A DNA stretch of 64,000 nt from Ganoderma boninense (taxonomy: Eukaryota; Basidiomycota; Agaricomycetes; Polyporales; Polyporaceae): NCBI GenBank assembly GCA_002900995.3, contig CM035307.1, positions 3,224,001-3,288,000 on the forward strand, written 5' to 3'. The position numbers and the translations under genes were made by a program. This document shows, piece after piece, positions 23,320 through 33,651 of the stretch. Numbering within the stretch: position 1 is the first letter of the stretch; every line of letters starts with the position of its first letter. The notes below the pieces were generated by a model. It was not told where the DNA came from. It did no database searches and was given only the letters and a program-made list of their open reading frames with translations.

Positions 23320-24237
23320 CTGAGAGATGGGAGCAGTGAGTGGATGTCGAACGCAACGAGAAGAGAAGAGCATATTCGCTGTGCCAACGAAAATCAAGAA
23401 GAAGCGATGGGGCATGCACATCACACGAATGCACAAGCGGGCTTAGCGAGGATTAAGGCGCAGGGTCCCGCAGTTAAGATGAGGCGTCAAGACCGAGAGA
23501 TGGTTAAGGAGTTTGGGTGGTAGGGAGGTGCAAATATGCTCGGAAAGGAGAAAAACATACCCTCGTCCGCTCGGCGTCGACGCCGTCCTGGAAATGAGAG
23601 TCGTGGTCCATTTTAAACATGTATGGGTTTTTGAGTGGTTTTACAAAAAGAGAGACAGTTCCGTGACGGAGAGTGGGAGACAAACGAAGGACGGGACCAC
23701 GGCGCAGGCCAGGAGGGATCAGAGGATCCGGGGGAGGATGAGGATGAGATGGCAGCCCTAGGCAAGAAGGCGCACGCCGTGGTTCGTTTTGTCTCCTGCG
23801 CCCCCACTCCGAGCTCCCGGCCATCCCCGCCGCTCCGCCGGAATTGCCCACGTGTGCCTCTCGTCCTCGGCGGTCGGCAATCGCAGCGCCCATCAGCCGT
23901 CTTCGATTGATCAATTAATTATTAATTCACTCCCGCTCCCAATATTCATATTAATACCGTTACAATGTCCCCCGACCGCCTCTCCGTCTCCGCAACACAG
24001 AACAACGAACGCCGCACGCGGCTCACCGACTTGTTCAAGGTGACCACACTGCGGACACAGGAGGGCCTCCGTACGGAGCGTTGCGCCCGTGCATACGACA
24101 CGCAGCGGACCGAATAATCGCCGTAGAGACTGATTAAAAGCCGGTGCCTCGAGGCTCTCAGACGTGGTTCTCCCGCCACTCAGCACTCTTCTCTCGCCGC
24201 CGAACGACCTCCGCACGCGTGTGCTTTCACATGAACC
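23320..24237. other. Divergent intergenic region
   Basis: Holds the promoters of the coiled-coil gene (-) and the isochorismatase-like gene (+). An AT-rich stretch, TTGATCAATTAATTATTAATT, lies around 23907-23930. No coding frame was supported. Confidence 0.4.
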
Positions 24238-25344
24238 ATGGCCGCGGTAACTAGACTCATCCCAGGCCGCACCGTCTTCCTCGTCTGCGACATACAGACC
24301 CGCTTTCGTGCGTCTGCGCCCGCCCCCCTTAATTCCCGTCTGACCTGTCTGACCGGTCTTGATCCGGATCAGGTACCCTCATCCATGGCTTCGACCATGT
24401 TGTTGCCACCAGTGCCAGGATGCTCAAGCTCGCCAAGGTTCGTGCCCGCTCGGCCTCCGTCTCCCAGAATTCTACCATCGGAATGGCCATGATCGGCCGT
24501 CCTCTCCCCATTTCTGTGGCTTGTTAAGCTTTCCCCCGCGCAGCCAGTGTCCATTGCACATCTGTCCATTAATGTGGATCGACTGACACGATTTTGGCAG
24601 GTTTTGGATGTTCCGATCATCATCACGGAGCAGAACCCTCGAGGTGCGCCCAACGAAGTATCATATGTCTCCGGCCAACAAACACTGAACCCATCTCGGC
24701 CGGGCTCCCCACGGTTATGTCTTGTCGTGGCAGCACTCGGCCCCACAGTGCCCGAGCTCGATGCTGCGCCGCTAGGGAACCTCGTCCTCGGCGCATATGA
24801 CAAGACCGCATTCTCGATGGCGATACCGCCGGTGACCGCGCTTCTCAAGAAGCATGATTTCAAGTCGATCGTCCTCTTCGGTATCGAGGTTAGTGGCGGC
24901 CGCATCGTCAGCTTCGTGACGGATGCACAGACGCTGATGTGCGATATGACATGATTTGTCCCACTCACGCTACTTATGCGAACAGTCACACGTTTGCGTC
25001 CTGCAAACCGCCCTCGATCTCCTTCAGCCTAGGGTATGACGTGCACGTCCTTGCAGACGGCGTGTCGAGCTCGCGACTACAGGAGGTCCCCATCGCGCTT
25101 GCCCGAATGCGTCAGGCCGGTGCGCAGATTACGACCAGCGAAACCGCAGCATTCGAACTCCAAGGTCCGTCCTGCTTTGCATATTTGAGATCATAATTCA
25201 TGTGACCTTCGCGACCGACGTATGGGTTCTGCAGTTGACTCCAACAAGTCCAATTTCAAAGAGTTCTCCCGGATTATCAAGGAAGAGGCTGGGAATCGGC
25301 ATAAGGCCCTTGATGCCCTGCTCCCGGCCGACAGCAAACTATAA
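24238..25344 (+). CDS. Isochorismatase-domain protein (ISOC1/2-like), one frame break
   Basis: Cysteine-hydrolase superfamily protein; eukaryotic ISOC-type members are of unknown substrate. Exons 24238-24307, 24373-24437, 24601-24643, 24734-24888, 24986-25164 and 25235-25344. The start MAAVTRLIPGRTVFLVCDIQ carries the catalytic Asp (CDIQTRF). VLDVPIIITEQNPRALG, AYDKTAFSM (Lys-containing loop) and VLFGIESHVCVLQTALDLL follow, the last with the nucleophilic Cys in HVCVLQT. Then comes GYDVHVLADGVSS and ARMRQAGAQITTSETAAFEL. Between DLLQ and LGYDV, near 25030, one C is surplus (CAGCCTAGGG), which shifts the frame and gives an early stop; without it the product is 206 residues, normal for the family. 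The catalytic triad positions are intact, so I take this as a probable sequence error rather than decay. Confidence 0.85.
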
Positions 25345-25849
25345 TGTTCGTCTATGATCAGTCACGCTGAGTAGATCCCACAATTTAAACCAAGAATGGT
25401 TGATCAATTGATCGTGTATAGTGGCGGAATGTACAGCAGGACCATAGTTAATAGAGACATCCCTGTAGGAATAAACATAGCCAAGATACACTGTAGTAAA
25501 CGGAACAAACTTCATCACAAAGGACGAAACTTGCTAGGTAAAACATTGGACGAAGACAGGGAACCTATAGATACAGTTGAAAATATACACGATGTGAAGG
25601 CAAAGAGCGTAATGGGTGACAACTCGGAGCGATAGCGAGGGATAATGCAAAGACAGCAACTCAGCAATGCAACATATAGGAACCAAGAAGTGGTTAGGAT
25701 GAGATGACCTTTTGCGGGTGTGGAGGGCAGAGATGATTCACTTCCTGTTGCCCGTGTGGAAGACTCGCATCGCAAGACTGGTGCGCCGCAGGACTGACTT
25801 CCACATGTCCTACGCCACGCGGATCAGCCTATGCACCCTCGGCGAAATC
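25345..25849. other. Convergent intergenic region
   Basis: Holds the 3' ends of the isochorismatase-like gene and of family member C on the other strand. AT-rich between 25380 and 25560. No gene seen. Confidence 0.4.
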
Positions 25850-26336
25850 TCAGACGCCTGGACTCACCACCAACACGGCCGCCGGGCTGGTGCGCACCGT
25901 CAAATCCACTGCGGTGTGCCACTCCCCAACGAGGGCTTCAGCACGCTCATAGGACAGCTCCAAGTCGAGGCTGTCCTCGTCTTCGTCGTAATAGACCGTG
26001 AGAGGGTGCTACACGAGGGTGAAGTGGTATCAACATCGCTGACGACATGGAGGGGGCAAACGGCGTCGCAGGCGACCTACAATCACGACCACCTCGGGCT
26101 CCTCGACGATGATGTCGAGCGGCGGGGAGTAATCCACCGTGGGCTATGCGTCAAAAAAGATGGTGTCGGAGGTGCGGCGGCGGAGAACAGACCTGCGAAG
26201 CGCATTTACTCACGGCGTAGTTGGCCTCTACGTTTTGCCGAGGACCTCGCGAATATGGATGGAAGCGGCCGATGTGGGCAGCGCGGTATGCCGGGAGGCG
26301 GGAGGAGTCGAAGGGACGTGGCGACGAAGGGTACAT
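25850..26336 (-). CDS. Small RFHPY-motif protein, family member C
   Basis: Third member of the unrecognised family, on the opposite strand. Exons 26214-26336, 26081-26143 and 25850-26008, all phase 0, give about 114 residues. Exon 1 (41 codons) reads MYPSSPRPFDSSRLPAYRAA then HIGRFHPYSRGPRQNVEANY. Exon 2 reads PTVDYSPPLDIIVEEPEVVV. Exon 3 is acidic, HPLTVYYDEDEDSLDLELSY then ERAEALVGEWHTAVDL. The shared elements with members A and B are LPxYR, RFHPY, TVDY, EEPE and the D/E/L block. The final 16 residues are read through a possible GTGCGC donor at about 25897, so the true end may differ. No signal peptide. Introns of 70 and 72 bases fit the neighbourhood. Confidence 0.6.
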
Positions 26337-26540
26337 TTTCGTCACGACGAATGTGAAAGAAGGGTATGGGGGATCGATGGGGGGCATGTATTGATGATGG
26401 CCACAACAGCGTGTATAGAACGATGGGAAGGGTGGTAAAAAGAGCGTGTGGCGCGAAGGGACGCGTTCAGTGGGTTGCCGAAGGAGAGTGGGGGAAAGGA
26501 GGAAGGAAGGCGGGGGTTGGGGTGGGTGCGAGGCTGGGCC

Positions 26541-26550
26541 ACTTATAGTG
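26541..26550 (-). promoter_or_regulatory. TATA-like box of small-family gene C
   Basis: On the minus strand CACTATAAGTGG lies about 205 bases before the start codon of gene C and is a good TATA match. The spacing agrees with genes A and B. Confidence 0.5.
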
Positions 26551-29500
26551 TGACAGACGCAGAGATTTTCAAGAAGTTCACGGGTGCGCCCGTCAGGATC
26601 CTCTGGTGCCCGTCAGGACGGCGCGTACGCACCGACCCTTCACTTTCGACCGCCACACCGCCTCATGCTCCCATCGTTGACTGTTGCTCCTTCCGCAGTT
26701 TCATCAACCCAACTTCTTCCTCCCTCCTGACGACCTATCGGGGACATGCAGTCCATAGTACGTCGCCAAGCCATCTACCGGAGGACCATGGTATGACAAC
26801 GAGTTCCTCGGCGCGTTGTCGTGCATGGCTTACGCAGGTTCGCCCTCCAGGCAACGCCGGTAATGAAAGACTATAGAACAGCAGTCCAGTGCGGTATATG
26901 CACTATAATGTGGAGCAAACAGTCCACCTGGGTGCCATTCAGCTCCCTCTCATCGTACGGATGGGAGGGAGCAGAACGACTCGGAAGCGGTTGGCGGCAT
27001 TTCCAGGGAATACCTTTCGGTTGAGCCCATACCCACGTACGTTGCAAAGCCCCTCGATGCGGTCGTCTTGACGATGCACTTGCAGGTCATTGCATATCTT
27101 TCCTCGACCTTCACCACCACGAGGGGAGGAGGGGGGAGGGGTTTGCTTGGCTCCAAGCGGGGTTCTCCTCGGACCAGTGCACGTCACGCGCGTGACTGCG
27201 TGACGACCGCGTCTTTGCAAGTTCGAGTGAGTCGCCGTCCTAACAACTGGCACCAGCTGGAGCCCTGTCGCCAGTCGTAACAGTAATTCACATTCTCAGG
27301 ATATGTTTCACGTCGGTGTGTCATGACAACACCAGATGTACCAGCACCTCTGAACAACCTGCCCTGCCACTGCTCTGGGCACAGCCATTTCCGAGGGAAA
27401 CAACCTGAGAATCCGCAGATGAACACCTCTGCCAAACACACAGAACAAGCCCTGCCCCTTCCCATCACCCTCGCCACAATACCATGTGGTACCAAAAAGC
27501 CCGCGAAGGTAACCGGCAACGCACCCATGATTCTAAACATACGGCTGTGCAGCCAGACAACCAGGCAACGAACGAGCAATGCCACATTTCTGTGAGCACT
27601 AATCTTTTGGTAGACGGGATTCTTCATATGCTTGAAGTGTAGATCTCCAACCAGTGCAACAGGCTAACTTGCCTTGCGGGCTAACCTGTTGGGCTGGGTG
27701 GCTCTGACACAAGGCCAGTGCGTGCTGTGTTCGGGTTGTCATCGAGGGTTGTCGGTGGGGCTTGCTCATGCCCACAAGATCGCTAGGTAAAAGTACACCT
27801 TGCGTACGGTGGACGTCGGTGCTGGTTTGAGTTGGCTGGACAGGTGGTCACGAGGTGGTCATAGAGGTGGTCGCGGCCAGTCGATCAAGAGCATGGAGGA
27901 TTCACATCTATGTTCAAAACAGACGCGTTTCGTGCCAGCGAGAGGGAGAATGAAGACTCGATGGGGAGCAGAGGATATAGCCTGAGTGCAGGGAGTAACG
28001 GTCGTCGGGTTGCCTCACGCTCACGCGTCTCCAGTCGATGCATTTGCCCAGGCACGGGTGGCCTGGGGCCCAGACACCCGCCAAACATCAATCGACACTG
28101 CATGACCCTTGCCACCCGGCCCGATTCCAATCGCGCCTCGTACCAGTCTCGTACTCCCTCTTCCCCGATCACCGATGATCGAGCCTGACCTTCCTATGTC
28201 CTTACTCTCATCTCATCATTGCCCGTGAAGTTCAAGTTGTCCTCTGTCACGAATTCCTACAACGCCTCGCCTTTCGTTTGAGCATCCACCAGTCATCAGC
28301 AGCTTTATGTTGTTGAAGTCGGCTACGGATACTCCGGCCGCCGGGCGGGACGATCCACAACAGACTGGGTTCGGGCCGGTGGAAGCATCTCACGATTTCT
28401 GTCGCAAGCCCACGGGCTTGGACGACTCCATAATGATGCTGAGGTGTTGTAGTAGCCTCAACTAGCATTGAACCTCAACAGCGGGCTATATCAAGCATCG
28501 ACTAGCAGGCTGTTCCAGTGGCAAACGATGTAACGCCCATCCGGTTTTTTTTTCAAACTACCCTCTTGATGACCTGCCAGACAGTCACGCCGCACGACAG
28601 CCCGCGCGGTGGAAGGAGGCTGGAAGGAGGAGAACTCAAAACCAGGACTAAGGCACGTGCACCGTTCCCCCTCAGCCATGATCACTGCTAGCTGGGCAAG
28701 GAATACCTCGTCCCATGTTTTACGGAAGCCGCTCAGCCCCCACTGTGGACAAATAGTTATTCAGATTGTACGTCTTCCGTTTCGAATTGCTAGGATCGTT
28801 AAATACTCGGGATTTGTGCACCCAATGACAATCTCACTTCCTGGGCAATGGCAGTCTTCGTCATTGGCCAACTATCCTTGCCTTATACGCCTGAACCAGA
28901 CTCAAAGCTTCGCATCGTCCATGGTTGTTAGTCAAGCATCATCTGAGCGACACAAAAACGCACGGATCAGGGCCAGCTCACATTGCATTCAACTCGTCCA
29001 CTAATACAGGCTGGTCTCATATTCGATGATCCTGAAACAACCCCACAGCATTCCCACAATATGGGCCTTCCTTCGGAAGGCACCCGCGTCCAGGAGCTGG
29101 TGAGATCCGTCCAAATCCTCCTCGGGAAGTATGACATCCTTCACGAAGGTTCTGGAGTGTACCCTCCTTCGGCCTGTGCATAGAGGTCGCGTCAGAACCG
29201 GTCTTCCAAGAACGTTATTCAGAGCACTCACATAGAACGGGTATCCCACGCGACGCTCAGCTGCACCGGGGGCTTACGGTTCTTGTTCATTGATCGTCGG
29301 ACAAACGTAACCCCCGTCTTTGGGCCCGGTCAGGTCGTGCATCCAACTCTGAGTCCCAGATGAGAGGAAAAAGACTCTGAGTAACGAGAACAGCGCGAGG
29401 GTAGCAGCTCGTGCACACTAGGCAGATCGCCCACGCCCCCTAATCTTACCAGTCGCGAACCATGCTCAAGGGCACTGGAATGGGTGACAGTTCAGCGAAT

Positions 29501-29733
29501 TGGGACAGGAGATAGACTCACAAATAATAAGCTGCGAGTGTGGTGTCGAGCTGTGCAGGAGCGGCAAGTAGTGTGAAACCGCCACTTCGTTAGCAAGTCG
29601 ACTCCAAATCACAAAGTGGCTGCACAAGGTTTGCCTTTCTTTGTCTCCTCTTCTTAGGAAGTCGTGCTGATTTCAATGTCCACAACAGATATAGGGTAGC
29701 CTGCCAAGACCCGCCTCCAGGGTCAGCCAGAAT
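26551..29733. other. Intergenic, gene-poor
   Basis: About 3.2 kb with no gene I can support. The frame at 27184-27627 (minus, 147 codons) has no motif and looks like chance. At 27842-27876 the word AGGTGGTC occurs three times in a row with 5- to 7-base spacers. No transposon protein was recognised. Confidence 0.4.
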
Positions 29734-30466
29734 TTACGCCAAGATCGTGGAACGGTTTACACCACAGTGGCCGCGCTGCGTCGTGTCCACATTGACACTC
29801 GGAGAGATGTCAATCTTGCCGTCACGGAGGAACTCCACGAAGTGGCTCACCGTACTCTCGATGGGAACCTCGAATTCGACGCGGACGGGCATGATCTTCC
29901 TCGTACCCTGAGGCCCTACCATCGATGTGCCGACGCCGTTGCGAAGGCTAGCGAAGGACGTGGGCTCTGTGCATCACAGTCGATCAGAGTTCCTCGGAGA
30001 GGATGGGGTCAGAGGGGCGTACGTACCTTCTGCTTATCTTCTCGAATCCTATGGCCTCTCGTTGCAATGATGAATATGGTAAGAGTCGACGGCATGTGCC
30101 CATCCACGAGGACCTACCTTGACCGACAGGGAGGGTTTCTCCGCGTAGCCGGGGTACTTCTCAAGAAACGCGCCAAAAGCTTAAGGTTGCCTGGCGTGCA
30201 TCTGTGACCATAGAATTCAGGTTAACGTTAGGTGTATAGTTAGGTATCAGCTTCTGCGAGAAGTGAGGGCACGACCATGTCAGCTCACCGGAATTCAGTT
30301 TCACCCCCTCCGAGAGGGCATCGTTGCCGCTTAAAGGCTTGTTTGTCCGTAACAGCTGTAGCATCCCTGTAGTGTTAGCAAGGACGCCAGGGATGCCCTC
30401 AGCGACATTATCGATGAGAAGAGCTACGCCGTGCTCATAAGACCGTATTCTTAAATATCGACACAC
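29734..30466 (-). pseudogene. Aldo-keto reductase relic
   Basis: Scattered fragments in different frames resemble fungal aldo-keto reductases of the pyridoxal-reductase type. At about 30290-30330 the piece ALSEGVKLNSG matches the region before the catalytic Tyr (family form: ...KLFLNSGEFYG), but the Tyr context is lost after an intron-like GTGAGC. At about 30118-30195 the pieces NLKLLARF and EKYPGYAEKPSLSVK match the next helix and strand, but with a base missing between them. At about 29740-29900 VPIESTVSHFVEFLRDGKI matches the VEETIxxLxELVKEGKI helix. No frame joins these parts and the barrel is incomplete, so this is a decayed copy. The identification rests on weak motifs and should be treated as probable only. 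Confidence 0.5.
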
Positions 30467-30926
30467 TCTGTATTCGGCACCGCACTAGGTAAGACTTGGG
30501 GCGACCTCAGCGACAACGATGCTCGTCGCTGCGCCTCCGAGTTTAGTCGTGGAGGTGATCAACTGAGACCGTAAAGGTGGGTTCGAAGCGCAAGGTTGTG
30601 GTGCTGATCATCGTACAGTGTTCTTGATAGTCCCGCCGGAATTCTGAGACGAGAACTGCAGTCAAGAACAGGTAGCATTCCCTCCATACGGGACTTCAGT
30701 TAGAAAGAACACAGCTATTCGTTAGGAACGGGCTTACCTGGTTCCCGAAATGCAGCCGTACACGCTGCAGTCGGAACGACAAAATGTTTGTCATTAAGGT
30801 ACGCTCACCTAGAGTAGACAGCAGCAACAGGCACGGCAAAAGAAGACATCCGGTCAAACTTGTGGCCATGACATCGCAGGAAAGGCGACGAATGGATTGC
30901 AAGTATCCTACAACGACATGCAGCAT
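30467..30926. other. Intergenic
   Basis: Minus-strand frames here could be extra 3' exons of the orphan gene at 30927-31500 or 5' remnants of the reductase relic. None has a clear motif. Confidence 0.3.
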
Positions 30927-31500
30927 TCACTCACAAAACAATACACATGCCCCTCCAGCACCCTGACCCCGCCATGGCAGACATGCAGCCAGGGTCTCCA
31001 ACAGCCTTTCAGCAACCTGTCCTTCACCCTTCGGACCAAACGCGTGCATCGATGTGAAGACTTTGCCCTCATGGTTGTACGTCTTAAGGTCTGCGCTGAT
31101 GCCATCTTTTGAAAACTTCCTCAACGCCTACGTAAAGGTTAGTGCGCGAATTGGGAGACGACCTTACCAAAGATAATGCGCAACGGCGACGTTCATCCAC
31201 ATACGGCAATTTCAGATCTTGGAGTAACGCGCGCTTGAGGTACCCATCTTCGCCATCAAATACCAGACGCCTTGCACTTGCAAACATTTTCATGTAGTCG
31301 TAGGAAGGTACAGGAAACTGGGGGGCGGTACGGAAAGCAAACTTGACAGGTTGGTTTTTTGTGCTATTGAAGAGGGGAACGGAGTCCAGAGACGGGGAAA
31401 GCAACAACTTGAGGTTACGTAAGCCTTGGGGATACGAGACGGCATCGTCCTTCTGCTTGACAATCTTCTGTGCCCTGGGCTTCCACAGCGGGCCGCTCAT
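30927..31500 (-). CDS. Hypothetical protein, possible orphan gene
   Basis: Unrecognised. Exons 31168-31500 and 30927-31127 join in phase 0 through an intron with good signals (GTAAGG donor, CTAAC branch point, GTAG acceptor), giving 177 residues. The sequence starts MSGPLWKPRAQKIVKQKDDA and includes FRTAPQFPVPSYDYMKMF, KRALLQDLKLPYVDERRR and, in exon 2, KFSKDGISADLKTYNHEGKV and AERLLETLAACLPWRG. No signal peptide or membrane segment. The complete splice signal and the even composition on both sides of the intron argue for a real gene. The stop at 30927 overlaps a GTGAGT donor, so the protein may continue into further exons. Its start is 167 bases from the 3' end of the splicing-factor gene region on the same strand. 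Confidence 0.5.
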
Positions 31501-31564
31501 ACCAAGAAATCAAAGCATAGCCACAACGGTGAGCACACGGAGAGACAGTCAACGCACGGTTGCT

Positions 31565-32669
31565 TCACCAGCGAGAATCCCCGTTGCCATTAGCAGGCAG
31601 AGCGCTGGAGGACGGAGCATCATAGTCCCGAGCGCGAGTAGGGCTGCTGCCCCTGGGAGGGCTCCTCGAGTAGCTCCTCCGCCTTCTGTACTCAGGTGAG
31701 TAGCGCGACCGAGGAGGAGGGCTACGGCGATCGCGCCAGTCCCTGCTGTCCCTGCCATAATGATCACGGTCCCGTTCGTCACGGTCGTAACGGCTGCGGT
31801 AAGGGTCACGGTCACGGCGGTCCCTGTCTTCGTAGCGGTCGGAGCGTTCGAAGTCGCGACCAGAGTACGTGTCCCGACCGCGACGGCGTCTGTGACCCAT
31901 GTACTCCCCAGGAGTAGGGGCATGCGGGCGATCAGTGACCGAGTAGTCGACACGGATCCGTCGGCCATTCAGTTCCTATATGCGCGAGAATCAGCTGGTG
32001 AAGGAATAGACGCCACCGACTAAACTCACCACGCCATTGAGCTCTTTGATGCACCGGCCAGCCTCATCAACGTTGGACATACTGATGAACCCAAAACCCC
32101 GAGAGCGGTCGGACTATGTATGGCTTGAGTACACACTGGAACTAGCTTGGATGGGGATGACGTACCCTTTGGTCGTAAACTATAACGACCTTTTCAACAC
32201 GCCCAAACCGGCTGAACTCGTCGTCCAAGTCTCGTTCAGTCGTACGGATACTCAAGCCAAACACCCCCAACACGTTGGAGGGATTGGGCGCCTGCTTCGC
32301 GGGGTAAGCACGAGGTAAACACGAGATGCTGGAAGGGATACTTACAACGGGCGCATGAGGGGGGCGACGTGGGGGAGGCGACCTGCGATAGCTCGAGGAC
32401 CGCTGAGGACTCCGGGAACGGGATCGCCCTCGAGCAGGAGGGAGGTCCCGATCCCGCGAGTCGGAAGCGGGTGCTGCCGCGGGCGGCGGCGGATCCGTGC
32501 TGTAGGCCTCGTTGTAGGGGTCGGCGGCGGGAGCAGAGTCGGAATACTGCGTGGAATGGAAAGGTAGGATGTGCAGTCAGTAAAATCATTACATTGGGGC
32601 CACCAGCAAGCGCAACGGGGGCGACAGTGAGGGCGACGTGGCGAGCGGCGTAGGGGCGAGACTCACCAT
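31565..32669 (-). CDS. RRM/SR splicing factor, transformer-2-like
   Basis: Nuclear RNA-binding protein that probably acts in splice-site choice. Exons 32667-32669 (ATG alone), 32346-32546, 32166-32291, 32030-32113 and 31565-31975 give 274 residues. After a Pro/Ser/Arg-rich head ([19 protein letters not shown], then [12 protein letters not shown]) comes one [37 protein letters not shown], the RNP1 octamer RGFGFISM, and [33 protein letters not shown] links to an Arg/Asp/Ser-rich tail ([37 protein letters not shown]). The layout RS-RRM-RS and the linker match Tra2 proteins. All intron phases fit. The first coding exon is the bare ATG followed by GTGAGT. Divergent from the ribosomal protein gene 184 bases away. 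Confidence 0.88.
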
Positions 32670-32853
32670 GGTGGTTGGCTGGTGCAGGGCGTTTGGCCTT
32701 GTTTGGCGTGCTAGTCGTGCGAAATTCAGAGTCCGCTCCGCGCGTCCAACCTTAATCGTGGGTCATGTACAGTTCTCAGCCACCGCTTGCCACCGCTGGA
32801 CGCTTGTGTCTGTCCGCAGACGACCCCGAACCGCAAATTCCGGCAACAGCAAG
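32670..32853. promoter_or_regulatory. Compact divergent promoter, Tra2-like gene / RPL18
   Basis: Only 184 bases separate the two start codons, so promoters and leaders overlap here. Both genes continue with an intron directly after ATG. Confidence 0.6.
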
Positions 32854-33651
32854 ATGGTGAGCTCGCTATGCTGCTCGACTGGCCCCCAACTCCGTCTCAA
32901 TGCTATCTCTTTGTCTAGGGTATCGATATCAAAAAGCACCACGTCAAGAAGGGCAACCGTACGGCCCCCAAGAGCGAGGATCCTTACCTGCTCTTGCTGG
33001 TCAAGGTGCGTGCTGCTAAAGCACGTCTATATCAATGTCGCTCAAACATGGCATTTTCAGCTCTACCGTTTCCTCGCCAGGCGCACCGACTCCGACTTCA
33101 ACAAGGTCATTTTGACTCCTGGAACTCTCATTAGGTGGGGTGTACTTACCGTGTTTTCCCTCTATAGACGATCCTCCACCGTCTTTTCCTCTCCAAGATC
33201 AACCGTCCCCCCATTTCCCTTTCTCGCATCGTCAAGGAGACCGCCAATGCTCCTGAGCGGGATTCGAAGGTCATCGTGATCGTTGGCACCGTCACGGACG
33301 ATGTCCGCTTGCTTGAGGTTCCCAAGCTTGCCGTTGCCGCCCTGCGGTTCACCACCGCTGCCAAGGAGCGCATCTTGAAGGCGGGCGGCGAGATCCTCAC
33401 TCTGGACCAGCTCGCTCTCCGTGCCCCAACCGGCTCGAACACGATCTTGCTCCGCGGCAAGAGGAACACCCGTGAAGCCGTGAAGCACTTCGGCATGGGC
33501 CCTCACAAGCACAAGAAGCCCTACACCGCCTCCAAGGGCCGCAAAGTACGCGTCACATCGATGTCTTACTCTGGGTCTGCGTCTTACCTTCGTAACTTCC
33601 TAGTTCGAGCGTGCTCGTGGTCGCCGAAAGTCGCGTGGCTTCAAGGTATAA
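32854..33651 (+). CDS. RPL18: Large-subunit ribosomal protein eL18
   Basis: Cytosolic 60S ribosomal protein. Exons 32854-32856 (ATG alone), 32919-33005, 33061-33105, 33168-33545 and 33604-33651 give 186 residues, the expected length. The sequence is highly conserved: [100 protein letters not shown] and [19 protein letters not shown]. All introns are phase 0. The first intron directly follows the start codon, a common arrangement in fungal ribosomal protein genes and one that can carry regulatory elements. The frame is intact. Confidence 0.96.

Noticed and set aside
27184..27627. 147-codon minus-strand frame as a gene
   Set aside because: No motif, no promoter or splice context, and the opposite strand is also open over most of its length.
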